From CAYSPU01 sp964432995 (GTDB taxonomy: Bacteria > Verrucomicrobiota > Verrucomicrobiia > Limisphaerales > JAHDYP01), in NCBI GenBank assembly GCA_964432995.1, contig CAYSPU010000281.1, forward strand, positions 1-7,332: a stretch of 7,332 nucleotides of DNA, read 5' to 3'. Shown here piece after piece: positions 1-5,969 of the stretch (its first letter is position 1; the number at the start of each line of letters is the position of its first letter). Under the pieces are notes generated by a model. It had not been told where the DNA came from, searched no databases, and was given only the letters and a program-made list of their open reading frames with translations. Made by a program: the position numbers and the translations under genes.

Positions 1-19
1 AGACCTCGCAAAGTCTAGC

Positions 20-904
20 TTAGCCGCTGGTCTTAATTTCGGGGGCCATTTCAGAATTCCCCATCAATGTGCAGTTCTCGAGTGTGCCTCCTTGTACCCC
101 ACCGCCGCCTCCAAGAGCCGAATTGCCCATCAGAATGCAGTTGTTGAGGGCGGCATTGTAAGCCCCACCGCCGTCCCAAGAGGCCCAATTGTCTACCAAC
201 GTGCAGCTGTTGAGGGTGCCGCCCCGCGTTCCGCCGCCCTCGATGGCCCAGTTGCCCGTCAGCGCACAGCCGTCGAGCTTGGCTTCGTAAGCCCCGCCGC
301 CGGTGTCAGCGGAGTTGGCTGTGAGTGCGCAGTTGCTGAGCGTCCCACCAGACGCCCCACCGCCATAGACGGCGGCGTTGGTCGTCAGGATACAGTTCGA
401 AACCGTGCAATTCGTCGACTCGCACCAGACCCCACCTCCCGACTGCTGCCGAACCACGTCCCCCGAACTCTGCGTGGCCCCCTGCGTCAGCGTGAACCCC
501 GCCAAGACCGCTCCATTGGTCAGATACACACACCGCACCGCCCCATCGCCGTTCGTCGTCCACGGCACCTGATAACCAACAACCGTGGTCACCTCAGGCC
601 CATTCACACTCTGCACACTCACCGGCTTGGTCACCGCCACCCGGTTGCTCATCCCATACACTGCCTGCCCCCCGGCTTGGTAGATTCCGTTGGTGACCAC
701 GATGTCGTCACCGGCCGCCGCGACATCCACGGCTTCCTGAATCGTGGTGGCCGCCGTCGCCCAGGTCGCAAAGGGCCACGCGGGGCTGGCGCACTTCAGG
801 TCCACATACAGTGTGGCGGCGCAAAGATGGAGACTGGCCAGCGCCAGCACGGCGCCGCTCAGCCGGAGGCTGGTTCTCAGGAGTGTGTGTCCCATGGTTC
901 GCAT
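20..904 (-). CDS. Exported parallel beta-helix repeat protein, C-terminally truncated
   Basis: I infer a secreted or surface protein that folds as a right-handed parallel beta-helix; its ligand or enzyme activity is unknown. Counting from the ATG at 904 (294 aa), residues 1-30 form a signal peptide: Arg-containing start, hydrophobic core LSGAVLALASLHL, likely cleavage after CAA. Residues 32-75 resemble the N-terminal part of pectate-lyase-like or polymorphic outer membrane repeat proteins (LYVD, TIQEAVDVAAAGDDIVV, NGIY). From about residue 155 to 284 there are imperfect 21-25 aa rungs of the form NCxLxxNxAxxGGGxxxGxL, at nucleotides 275-337, 212-274, 146-211 and 80-145, plus a less regular first rung and a final partial one (53-79). 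The ladder then stops, followed by EMAPEIKTSG and TAA. Relatives normally carry more rungs and a C-terminal region, so this copy looks truncated. A second ATG at 895 and a TTG at 937 are alternative starts; no strong ribosome site separates them. It diverges from the Dabb gene. The fold family is fairly secure, the function is not. Confidence 0.72.
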   Translation of the reverse strand: MRTMGHTLLRTSLRLSGAVLALASLHLCAATLYVDLKCASPAWPFATWATAATTIQEAVDVAAAGDDIVVTNGIYQAGGQAVYGMSNRVAVTKPVSVQSVNGPEVTTVVGYQVPWTTNGDGAVRCVYLTNGAVLAGFTLTQGATQSSGDVVRQQSGGGVWCESTNCTVSNCILTTNAAVYGGGASGGTLSNCALTANSADTGGGAYEAKLDGCALTGNWAIEGGGTRGGTLNSCTLVDNWASWDGGGAYNAALNNCILMGNSALGGGGGVQGGTLENCTLMGNSEMAPEIKTSG

Positions 905-1155
905 GCGCTCTCGGAGGCTTCGGGCTCTTCCGACCAAGGGAAGCGACCGGTGATCCGATGCTGTGATTCTCTTCTCTTCCCCACGGTGACCCGCGCCTGC
1001 TGGAGGCGCTGTAGCCGTTGGCGGTGCATTGTCAGCTCGTTCTTGCCCTCGGGGGTGCTTTCACATACGGCACCGAATGTCCGATCGTCAAGCGTCCCGT
1101 GGGACTGCGAGCAGAATCCGAAGCGGCGGTCACGACTGCGCGCTCCGATCCCAAA

Positions 1156-1236
1156 GCGCCGCGACGGCGGCGCACTCCACGACGCTCCGCGAAGTTCGAC
1201 GGCGGCTTCGCAATCGCGCCAGCGGCCTGGAGTGCG
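1156..1236. repeat. Nested inverted repeats (hairpin plus longer-range pair)
   Basis: Two perfect inverted pairs are visible. GCGCCGC (1156-1162) pairs with GCGGCGC (1167-1173) across the 4-base loop GACG. On the minus strand this stem is followed directly by TTT. CGCACTCCA (1171-1179) pairs with TGGAGTGCG (1228-1236) across 48 bases. The short stem could act as a weak terminator for minus-strand transcription, or the block could be a member of a dispersed intergenic repeat family. Sequence alone does not decide, and no gene ends nearby to need a terminator. Confidence 0.45.
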
Positions 1237-1348
1237 GTCCCGCAGCACCGTTGTGGACATGTCGAACCAGACAACATCAAACAATGAGAGCCGACCATGC
1301 CACTTGCTGCGACTCCGATTCGGTCGATTCTGAGGCACTGCCGGGTTC

Positions 1349-1480
1349 GCCGTGCCGCCGTAGCACCGCACTGTCGCACCGTCGTATCGCCCTACCACCG
1401 CACCGTCGTATCGCCCTACCACCGCACCGCCGCACCGCCGCACCGACGTGCCGACGTGCCGACGTGCCGACGTGCCGACG
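1349..1480. repeat. Tandem array with an 8-bp period (about 16.5 units)
   Basis: Cut every eight bases from 1349, the sequence becomes a run of related octamers, most of them ending in ACC or GCC. The best-preserved parts are a 24-bp block (three octamers: GTCGTATC, GCCCTACC, ACCGCACC) at 1381-1404 repeated perfectly at 1405-1428, two copies of GCCGCACC at 1429-1444, and four perfect copies of GACGTGCC at 1445-1476, followed by a partial GACG. Units from 1349 to 1380 are degenerate but stay in phase (GCCGTGCC, GCCGTAGC, ACCGCACT, GTCGCACC). Neighbouring octamers are more alike than distant ones, as expected from slippage or unequal exchange followed by divergence. The array ends about 15 bases before the candidate -35 of the Dabb gene. 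Its function is unknown. Confidence 0.85.
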
Positions 1481-1494
1481 CCTCCGGGATCCGC

Positions 1495-1523
1495 TTGCCG
1501 ACCGGCGTCTCCATTGGTATAGG
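1495..1523 (+). promoter_or_regulatory. Candidate sigma70-type promoter for the Dabb gene
   Basis: TTGCCG (1495-1500) and TATAGG (1518-1523) each match four of six bases of the -35 and -10 consensus and are separated by exactly 17 bp. Transcription would start near 1530 and give a leader of about 38 bases before the ATG at 1568. The site lies just downstream of the octamer array. It is a consensus match by eye only, in GC-rich DNA where the consensus may not fully apply. Confidence 0.35.
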
Positions 1524-1567
1524 CAGCGTCGCTCCACGCCGCCGGGAATGGCGGCGCGGGAGAGATC

Positions 1568-1981
1568 ATGAACGCCAGTTACTCTCCGATTATGAAATCC
1601 CTGTTCCTCCTCCTGTTTGCCTGCTCCGTTGTCGCCCTCCCGCTCGCCGCGGCCGACCGCCCCGAGGAGGCCAAAGGCAAGCTACACCACTTCGTGGCCC
1701 TCAAGTTCAAGGAGAGCGCCACCAAGGAGCAAATCACCCAGGTGGAGCAGGCCTTTCGCGCACTGAAGAAGAAGATCCCCCAAGTCTCCGCCTTCAAGTG
1801 GGGCACGAACATCAGTCCGGAGAAACTCGACAAGGGGTTCACCCACGGGTTCATCCTGACGTTCAAGAGCGAGCAGGACCGTGACGATTACCTGGTGCAC
1901 CCGGATCACAAGGCATTCGGGACCCTCCTCAGTCCGGTACTCGCCGACGTTTTCGTGATCGATTTCTGGAACCGCGAGTAG
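1568..1981 (+). CDS. Exported Dabb (stress-responsive alpha/beta-barrel) domain protein
   Basis: This 137-aa protein consists of a signal peptide and a single Dabb domain. The ATG at 1568 is favoured by GGAG at 1559-1562, five bases upstream; a second ATG at 1592 (MKSLFLLLF) would give a more compact signal peptide but has no ribosome site. Residues 9-29 are the hydrophobic export segment (MKSLFLLLFACSVVALPLAAA), with cleavage likely near residues 27-29. The Dabb fold runs from about residue 39 to 134. It opens with LHHFVALKFK, continues through an amphipathic helix (about 52-70), the strand around FKWGTNIS and FTHGFILTFKS, and ends with the family-typical YLVHPDHKAF helix (108-117) and VFVIDFW strand. 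Family members are small ferredoxin-like barrels, often dimeric; some are enzymes, most are uncharacterised. The signal peptide implies a periplasmic or extracellular place. It stands alone on the plus strand, so context gives no substrate. Confidence 0.9.
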   Translation: MNASYSPIMKSLFLLLFACSVVALPLAAADRPEEAKGKLHHFVALKFKESATKEQITQVEQAFRALKKKIPQVSAFKWGTNISPEKLDKGFTHGFILTFKSEQDRDDYLVHPDHKAFGTLLSPVLADVFVIDFWNRE

Positions 1982-1993
1982 AACTGCGGTTCC
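1968..1993 (+). terminator. Hairpin spanning the Dabb stop codon
   Basis: GGAACCGC (1968-1975) and GCGGTTCC (1986-1993) are a perfect 8-bp inverted repeat around a 10-base loop that contains the TAG stop (1979-1981). No T-run follows, so this is not a classical intrinsic terminator. It could still protect the 3' end or contribute to termination. Confidence 0.4.
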
Positions 1994-2019
1994 CAAGAGG
2001 AATCTCGCTCCCCGTGGAT

Positions 2020-2117
2020 TCCCTTGGCGTCTTCGCGTCTTGGTTGTGTTCCCTCCGCAGCCGCGTTCACCGGATTTGGGCTGGGACGAACAACGAAGGC
2101 GCCAAGAAGCCAAGGGA
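2020..2117. repeat. Long imperfect inverted repeat between convergent genes
   Basis: The 27 bases at 2020-2046 match the reverse complement of 2091-2117 at 23 of 27 positions, starting with a perfect 9-base match (TCCCTTGGC); the arms are separated by 44 bases. The words CTTGGCGTCTTCGCGTCTTGG and GGCGCCAAGAAGCCAAGG resemble a type of intergenic repeat I recall from several bacterial phyla, but I cannot verify a family here. Lying between the 3' ends of the Dabb gene and sufS, it could be a bidirectional transcription barrier or a remnant of a small non-autonomous mobile repeat. Confidence 0.6.
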
Positions 2118-2177
2118 TGGCTCCGTCGCGCGGATCAGTCCCGGGCATGTCGCATGCATCCCTCCGTGCACCCGGGC

Positions 2178-2199
2178 GGACACGCGAGGCCGCGTGTCC
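2178..2199 (-). terminator. Strong hairpin downstream of sufS
   Basis: GGACACGCG (2178-2186) and CGCGTGTCC (2191-2199) form a perfect 9-bp GC-rich stem with a 4-base loop. The stem begins 40 bases past the sufS stop on the transcribed strand. It is the best candidate for ending the suf operon transcript. No T-tract follows, so it may be a stem-only or Rho-assisted terminator, or an RNA 3' end stabiliser. Confidence 0.5.
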
Positions 2200-2222
2200 C
2201 TACCTGACACCCCCGTGTGCAC

Positions 2223-2240
2223 GCAGACAACGCCGTCTGC
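2223..2240 (-). other. Small hairpin touching the sufS stop codon
   Basis: GCAGAC (2223-2228) and GTCTGC (2235-2240) form a 6-bp stem with a 6-base loop. The arm at 2235-2240 includes the last base of the sufS TAG (2240-2242). It mirrors the stop-overlapping hairpin of the facing Dabb gene. A stem this short could arise by chance. Confidence 0.3.
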
Positions 2241-3511
2241 TATCCGGCGAAGAACTTCTGGATCTCGACCACGACCTCGATCAGGCGGTCGACCTCGGCG
2301 CGGGTGTTGTAGAAGTAGAAGCTGGCGCGGGCGGTGGACTCGACGCCGAGCCGTTTCATGAGGGGCTGGGTGCAGTGGTGTCCGCCCCGGAGGGCGACGC
2401 CCGCCTGATCGGCCAATGTCACCACGTCGTGGGCGTGCACATCCCGGAGGAGGAAACTCACCAGCCCTCCGCGCCCTTTGGCCGGACCAAACAGCCGGAT
2501 CCCGCCCAAGGCCCGGAGCCGTTCATAGGCGTCTTCGGCCAGTTCCTGGTCGTGGCGGAAGATGGCGGCGCGGCCGATGCGATCGAGGTAATCCATGGCG
2601 GCATGGAGTCCGACGGGTCCGGAGATATCCGGGGTGCCGGCTTCGAAGCGGTGGGGGGCCGGTTTGTAGGTGGTGCGCTGGTAATCGACCGTGAGGATCA
2701 TCTCCCCTCCGCCCTGATACGGAGGCATGGCATCCAGCAACTCCTTGCGCCCCCACAGCACGCCGGTCCCGGTCGGGCCGCAGATCTTGTGTCCCGAAAA
2801 GGCGAGGAAATCGCAACCCAACTCGCGCACGTCCACCGGGGCGTGGCCCGCGCTCTGGGCGGCATCGACGACCGTCAGCGCTCCAACTTCGCGCGCCCGG
2901 GCGCAGAGTTCCGCCACGGGGTTCACAGTGCCGAGCGCGTTCGAGATGTGGACCATCGAGAAGATCCGGACGCCCGGGACGAGGAATTCGTCGAGCCGCT
3001 CGAGGTCGAGCAGCCCTTCGTCGCCAGTGACGGGCACGAAGCGCAGCCGGGCCCCCGTCGCCTCGGCGACGATCTGCCAGGGAACCAGGTTGCTGTGGTG
3101 CTCCATTTCCGTCAGGAGGATCGTGTCCCCGGCGCGCAAGTGCTGGCGCGCCCAGGAATGGGCGACGAGGTTGAGGCTCTCCGTGGTTCCACGCGTGAAG
3201 ACGATCTCCTCCGTGGAGTGCGCATTGAGAAACGTGGCGGTGCGCGCGCGGGCGGCCTCGTAAGCGGTGGTGGCGCGCTGGCTCAGCTCGTGGATGCCGC
3301 GATGGACATTGGCGTTGTCGCGCTCGTAGTAGTGGCGCAAGGCCTCGATCACCGACCGCGGTTTCTGGCTGGTTGCCGCGTTATCCAGGTAGACCAACGG
3401 GTGGCCGTGAACGTTCTGTTGGAGAATGGGAAAATCGGCGCGCAACGCCTCCCAGTCGGGAGCCGCAGTGGGGGCCGGAGTTCGGTCGCCGCTCGTCGTC
3501 GTGGGAGGCAT
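2240..3511 (-). CDS. sufS: SufS cysteine desulfurase (group II)
   Basis: SufS is a PLP enzyme that removes sulfur from L-cysteine, giving alanine and a persulfide on its active-site cysteine, and so supplies sulfur to the cytoplasmic SUF scaffold. At 423 aa it is slightly longer than the roughly 406 aa of E. coli SufS because of a 16-residue Pro/Thr/Ala-rich N-terminal extension. Visible landmarks are YLDNAATSQKP (41-51), TRGTTESLN (106-114), the cofactor-stacking histidine region EMEHHSNLVPW (135-145), VVDAAQS with Asp216 and Gln219 for the pyridine ring, SGHKICGPTGTG with the Schiff-base Lys242, and RGGHHCTQP with catalytic Cys380. His361 (in VHAHD) sits 19 residues before Cys380, as does the zinc-exchanging histidine of Bacillus SufS, which fits a SufU partner. 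It is the last gene of the operon, 31 bases after sufT. No Shine-Dalgarno is evident before the ATG at 3511, so translation may rely on coupling. Confidence 0.97.
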   Translation of the reverse strand: MPPTTTSGDRTPAPTAAPDWEALRADFPILQQNVHGHPLVYLDNAATSQKPRSVIEALRHYYERDNANVHRGIHELSQRATTAYEAARARTATFLNAHSTEEIVFTRGTTESLNLVAHSWARQHLRAGDTILLTEMEHHSNLVPWQIVAEATGARLRFVPVTGDEGLLDLERLDEFLVPGVRIFSMVHISNALGTVNPVAELCARAREVGALTVVDAAQSAGHAPVDVRELGCDFLAFSGHKICGPTGTGVLWGRKELLDAMPPYQGGGEMILTVDYQRTTYKPAPHRFEAGTPDISGPVGLHAAMDYLDRIGRAAIFRHDQELAEDAYERLRALGGIRLFGPAKGRGGLVSFLLRDVHAHDVVTLADQAGVALRGGHHCTQPLMKRLGVESTARASFYFYNTRAEVDRLIEVVVEIQKFFAG

Positions 3512-3542
3512 GGAGCGCAGTGGGGAGAGTCGATGCGGCGGC

Positions 3543-4097
3543 TCAGTAGAGGCCCAATTGGAGGCGGGCGGGCTCGCTCATCATCGCCTGGTTCCAGGGG
3601 GGATCCCAAACGAGTTCGACGTTGGCCTCGCGAATGTCGGGGAGCGCCAGGAGGCGGTTGCTGACGTCCTGCTGCAGGACCGGTCCCATCCCGCAGCCGG
3701 GAGCCGTCAGGGTCATCTTGACCTCGGCCCGGTAGCCGTCGGCCGCGAGCGGGTGAAGCTGACAGTCGTAGATCAAACCGAGATCGACAATGTTGACGGG
3801 GATCTCGGGGTCGTAGCAGTTGCGGAGTTCCTGCCAGACGCGCGCCTCGAGCTGTTCGCGGCTCAGGGGGGCGGCGGATGCGGTCTCGGCTGGCCCGGCC
3901 ACCTCGCGTCCGAGGGCGTCGGCGTCTTGGCCGTCGATGCGGAACAAGTTGCCGTTCACCAGGACGGTGTAGGTGCCGCCGAGGGACTGGGTGATCTGGG
4001 CGGACTCGCCCCGGCGGAGGGTGACCTTCATGCCGGAAGGCACGATGGACGCTTCGACATCGCGCCGCAGTTCAATCGGTTCATTGGTGGTATCCAT
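3543..4097 (-). CDS. sufT: SufT, MIP18/DUF59-family Fe-S assembly factor
   Basis: This 184-aa protein matches the SufT family, auxiliary factors that help mature Fe-S proteins, mainly when demand is high; the biochemical role is not fully settled. Residues 1-63 form the SufT-specific N-terminal domain (GMKVTLRRGESAQITQSLGG, then TYTVLVNGNLFRIDGQDADALG). An Ala-rich linker (about 64-78) leads to the MIP18/DUF59 domain. That domain carries CYDPEIPVNIVDLGLIYD (94-111), with the acidic DPE motif, and MTLTAPGCGMGP (128-139), with the conserved Cys135. It ends with the typical VWDPPWNQAMMSEPARLQLGL segment. The N-terminal domain separates it from the shorter PaaD-like and SufT-less DUF59 proteins. 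It lies between sufU and sufS, starting 21 bases after the sufU stop. The ATG at 4097 gives the family-typical start; only a weak purine stretch (GGGAA) lies upstream. Confidence 0.93.
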   Translation of the reverse strand: MDTTNEPIELRRDVEASIVPSGMKVTLRRGESAQITQSLGGTYTVLVNGNLFRIDGQDADALGREVAGPAETASAAPLSREQLEARVWQELRNCYDPEIPVNIVDLGLIYDCQLHPLAADGYRAEVKMTLTAPGCGMGPVLQQDVSNRLLALPDIREANVELVWDPPWNQAMMSEPARLQLGLY

Positions 4098-4118
4098 GGC
4101 GAGTGGTTCCCGTGGATG

Positions 4119-4574
4119 TCAGGGGTCTTCGGCTTCGGTGGTGACCGGCTCGGCCTTGCCTTCGAGGGCGGCGAGCACGGCGTGCCAGGGGAGGATGGCG
4201 CATTTCACGCGAGCGGGGAACTTGTGCACGCCGGCGAAGACGGCGAGTTTGCCGACGTCCTCGGCCTGGCGGCCGGTGGTCACCATGTCGTGGACCAGAT
4301 CGAACAGATGGCGGACCTCGGCTGCGGTCCGGCCCTTCACGCTCTCGGTGAGCAGCGAGGCCGAGGCCTTCGAAATGCAGCAGCCCGAGCCGGTGAACCC
4401 GATGTCCGCGATCCGCCCGTTCTCGGTGCGCAGGAAGAGCTGGAGCTGGTCGCCGCAGAGCGGGTTTCGCCCCTGGGCGGAGCAGGTGGCGTCTTCCAGC
4501 GCGTGGAAATTCCTCGGATGCTTGCAGTGATCGAGGATCACCTGCTGATAAAGATCGGTCAGGTCGTCAAACAT
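4119..4574 (-). CDS. sufU: SufU zinc-dependent sulfur-transfer protein
   Basis: SufU accepts the persulfide sulfur from SufS and passes it to the SufBCD scaffold; it resembles IscU in fold but acts as a Zn-dependent sulfurtransferase. The protein has 151 aa, normal for the family. It begins LYQQVILDHCKHPRN, followed by GRNPLCGDQ with Cys40 and Asp42, FTGSGCCISKASASL with Cys65 (Cys66 beside it), and RVKCAILPW with Cys125. These correspond to the Cys-Asp-Cys-Cys zinc site of Bacillus SufU. The SufU-type insertion between the second and third motifs (about residues 97-118, including MVTTGRQAEDVGKLAVFAGV) is present, and the protein lacks the IscU-type LPPVK segment. This supports SufU over IscU. 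The C-terminal tail after residue 138 is acidic and short. It follows sufD by 36 bases and precedes sufT by 21. The ATG at 4574 has no close Shine-Dalgarno site. Confidence 0.95.
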   Translation of the reverse strand: MFDDLTDLYQQVILDHCKHPRNFHALEDATCSAQGRNPLCGDQLQLFLRTENGRIADIGFTGSGCCISKASASLLTESVKGRTAAEVRHLFDLVHDMVTTGRQAEDVGKLAVFAGVHKFPARVKCAILPWHAVLAALEGKAEPVTTEAEDP

Positions 4575-4610
4575 AAGTTCAGGCGGCCGGGCGCCACCTT
4601 GCGGCGCGCG

Positions 4611-5963
4611 TCAGACTCTCCCGGAGATGTGCGGGTTCTGCTCGAGGCGCGTCCAGACCAACCGGTCCAACTCCGCGCGGACGGGGGCGGACTGCACCCG
4701 CTCGATGATTTCTCCGGCGAAGGCGTGAATCAGCATCCGGCGGGCGGTCTCCTGCCCGATGCCCCGCGAGCGCAGGTAGAAGATGGACTCCGGGTTGAGC
4801 TGCCCCACGGTGGCGCCGTGGGTGCACTTCACGTCGTCGGCGTAAATCTCGAGCTGCGGCTTGGTGTCGACCGTTGCCTGGTCGGACAGAAGCAGGTTCT
4901 TGTTGGTCTGTTTGGCGTCGGTCTTCTGGGCCTCGGGCTGCACGAGGATGCGGCCGTGGAAGACGCCGCGGGACTGGTCGTCGAGAATGCCGTTGAAGTA
5001 CTCGTGGCTGGCGCACTGGGCCTGCGCGTGTTCCACCACCATGTGGTGGTCGGCAAGTTGGTCCCCCTTTGTCAGGTACAAGCCGTTCAACACGCACTCC
5101 AGCCCCTCGCCCGCCAGCCGCACCCGGAGATCGTAGCGCGAAAGCCGGCTGCCCAGCGCAAACGAGTGCAGCGACACCCGGCTGCCGCGGCCAAACTCGC
5201 CGCTCAGGGTCCCCACGTGAAACGACTGCGCGCTCTGGTCCTGGTACTTGAGGTGCTCGACGCGGGCATCCTCCCCCACCTGGAGTTCGGTGACCGTGTT
5301 GGTCACATGCGCCGCGCCCCCGAGGCTGAGGTAGTTCTCCACCACGGTGCACTGGGAACGCGCCCCGACCTGGATCAGGTGGCGAACGTGCGCGACCGTT
5401 CCCGGTTCGGGCCCGGTGCTGAGGTGGAGCCATTGGATCGGCGGTTCGACCACGCAGCCGTCCGGAATCTGCAGGATGGCGCCGTCGCGAAAGAACGCCG
5501 TGTTGAGGGCGGTGAGACCATGTTCGGCGGCGCAGAGGCGGCGGCCCAGCAACTCCGCCGCGGTCGCCGTCTCTTCCTTGAGCTGAACGGCCAGGTTGTC
5601 CAGCGTCACTTCGGCCGGAAGCCCATCCCGGCAGGAGAGTCCGGGGCAGTAATGCCCATCCACGAAGACCAGGCGCGGCCCGGCCAGGCGGCCCAAGGTC
5701 AGGTCCTGGAGCGCCGGCAACGCCAACTCCGCCGGCTCGCCGGCAGGCCGGAACGGGAGCCGGACCATCGGGGAGAGATTCGTGAAACGCCAGTCCTCGT
5801 GGCCGGTGGCGGGAAAACCGAGCTTGCGAAACTGCTGCCACCCGGAACGCCGCAAGGTCGCCAGCCAGACCGGTTCCCGGACGATGACGGTCTTTTCGAA
5901 CCGGCGGAACTCCTGGACGGGCGTATGCGACTCGCGCGGGGTGGTGACGGGGCTGGCAACCAT
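4611..5963 (-). CDS. sufD: SufD, scaffold subunit of the SufBCD complex
   Basis: SufD pairs with SufB to form the beta-helical core on which new Fe-S clusters are built, with SufC bound to their C-terminal helices. At 450 aa it is a little longer than E. coli SufD (423 aa). The N-terminal helical part contains FRKLGFPATGHEDWRFTNLSP (45-65), the beta-helix core spans roughly 160-395, and the C-terminal helical SufC-binding part carries GIGQETARRMLIHAFAGEII (401-420). The signature KTDAKQTNKNLLLSDQATVDTKP (347-369) and DDVKCTHGATVGQLNPESIFY (377-396) are intact. His382, in the CTHG motif, aligns with the E. coli histidine (His360) implicated in cluster formation. The ATG at 5963 follows the sufC TGA by six bases, and GAGG lies four bases before the start, partly inside that stop context (TGAGGCACC), which suggests translational coupling. 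Confidence 0.97.
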   Translation of the reverse strand: MVASPVTTPRESHTPVQEFRRFEKTVIVREPVWLATLRRSGWQQFRKLGFPATGHEDWRFTNLSPMVRLPFRPAGEPAELALPALQDLTLGRLAGPRLVFVDGHYCPGLSCRDGLPAEVTLDNLAVQLKEETATAAELLGRRLCAAEHGLTALNTAFFRDGAILQIPDGCVVEPPIQWLHLSTGPEPGTVAHVRHLIQVGARSQCTVVENYLSLGGAAHVTNTVTELQVGEDARVEHLKYQDQSAQSFHVGTLSGEFGRGSRVSLHSFALGSRLSRYDLRVRLAGEGLECVLNGLYLTKGDQLADHHMVVEHAQAQCASHEYFNGILDDQSRGVFHGRILVQPEAQKTDAKQTNKNLLLSDQATVDTKPQLEIYADDVKCTHGATVGQLNPESIFYLRSRGIGQETARRMLIHAFAGEIIERVQSAPVRAELDRLVWTRLEQNPHISGRV

Positions 5964-5969
5964 GGTGCC

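Larger units (their letters stand above)
905..1567. other. Divergent intergenic region without a convincing gene
   Basis: This stretch separates the minus-strand beta-helix gene from the plus-strand Dabb gene and should contain both promoters. Open frames crossing it on both strands encode Arg-, Ala- and Ser-rich low-complexity peptides with no recognisable domain. They pass through an 8-bp repeat array whose unit length is not a multiple of three. I therefore regard them as chance frames in GC-rich DNA. The region holds a short hairpin at 993-1009 (6-bp stem, 5-base loop), the inverted repeats around 1156-1236, the octamer array at 1349-1480 and a candidate sigma70-like promoter at 1495-1523. 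I see no convincing promoter for the beta-helix gene. Confidence 0.6.

Noticed and set aside
92..1333. A 413-codon plus-strand open frame opposite the beta-helix gene
   Set aside because: Its periodic peptide simply mirrors the repeats of the minus-strand gene, whose product has a signal peptide and recognisable rungs.
1349..1480. The tandem octamers as a CRISPR array
   Set aside because: There are no unique spacers between repeats and the units are only 8 bp, so it is a simple tandem repeat.
877..1569. Open frames across the octamer array, including a 230-codon minus-strand one with RRHVGTS repeats
   Set aside because: The unit is 8 bp, not a multiple of three, so the peptide repeat holds only where three units happen to make 24 bp. 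There is no domain and no ribosome site.
2024..3664. A 546-codon plus-strand open frame opposite sufS
   Set aside because: It covers sufS antisense and begins inside the intergenic inverted repeat. The peptide is low-complexity and unlike any family, so it is a shadow of sufS codon bias.
4579..5841. A 420-codon minus-strand frame overlapping sufD
   Set aside because: It is the same strand read out of frame with sufD, giving a Pro/Arg/Gly-rich peptide, while the sufD frame carries all family motifs.
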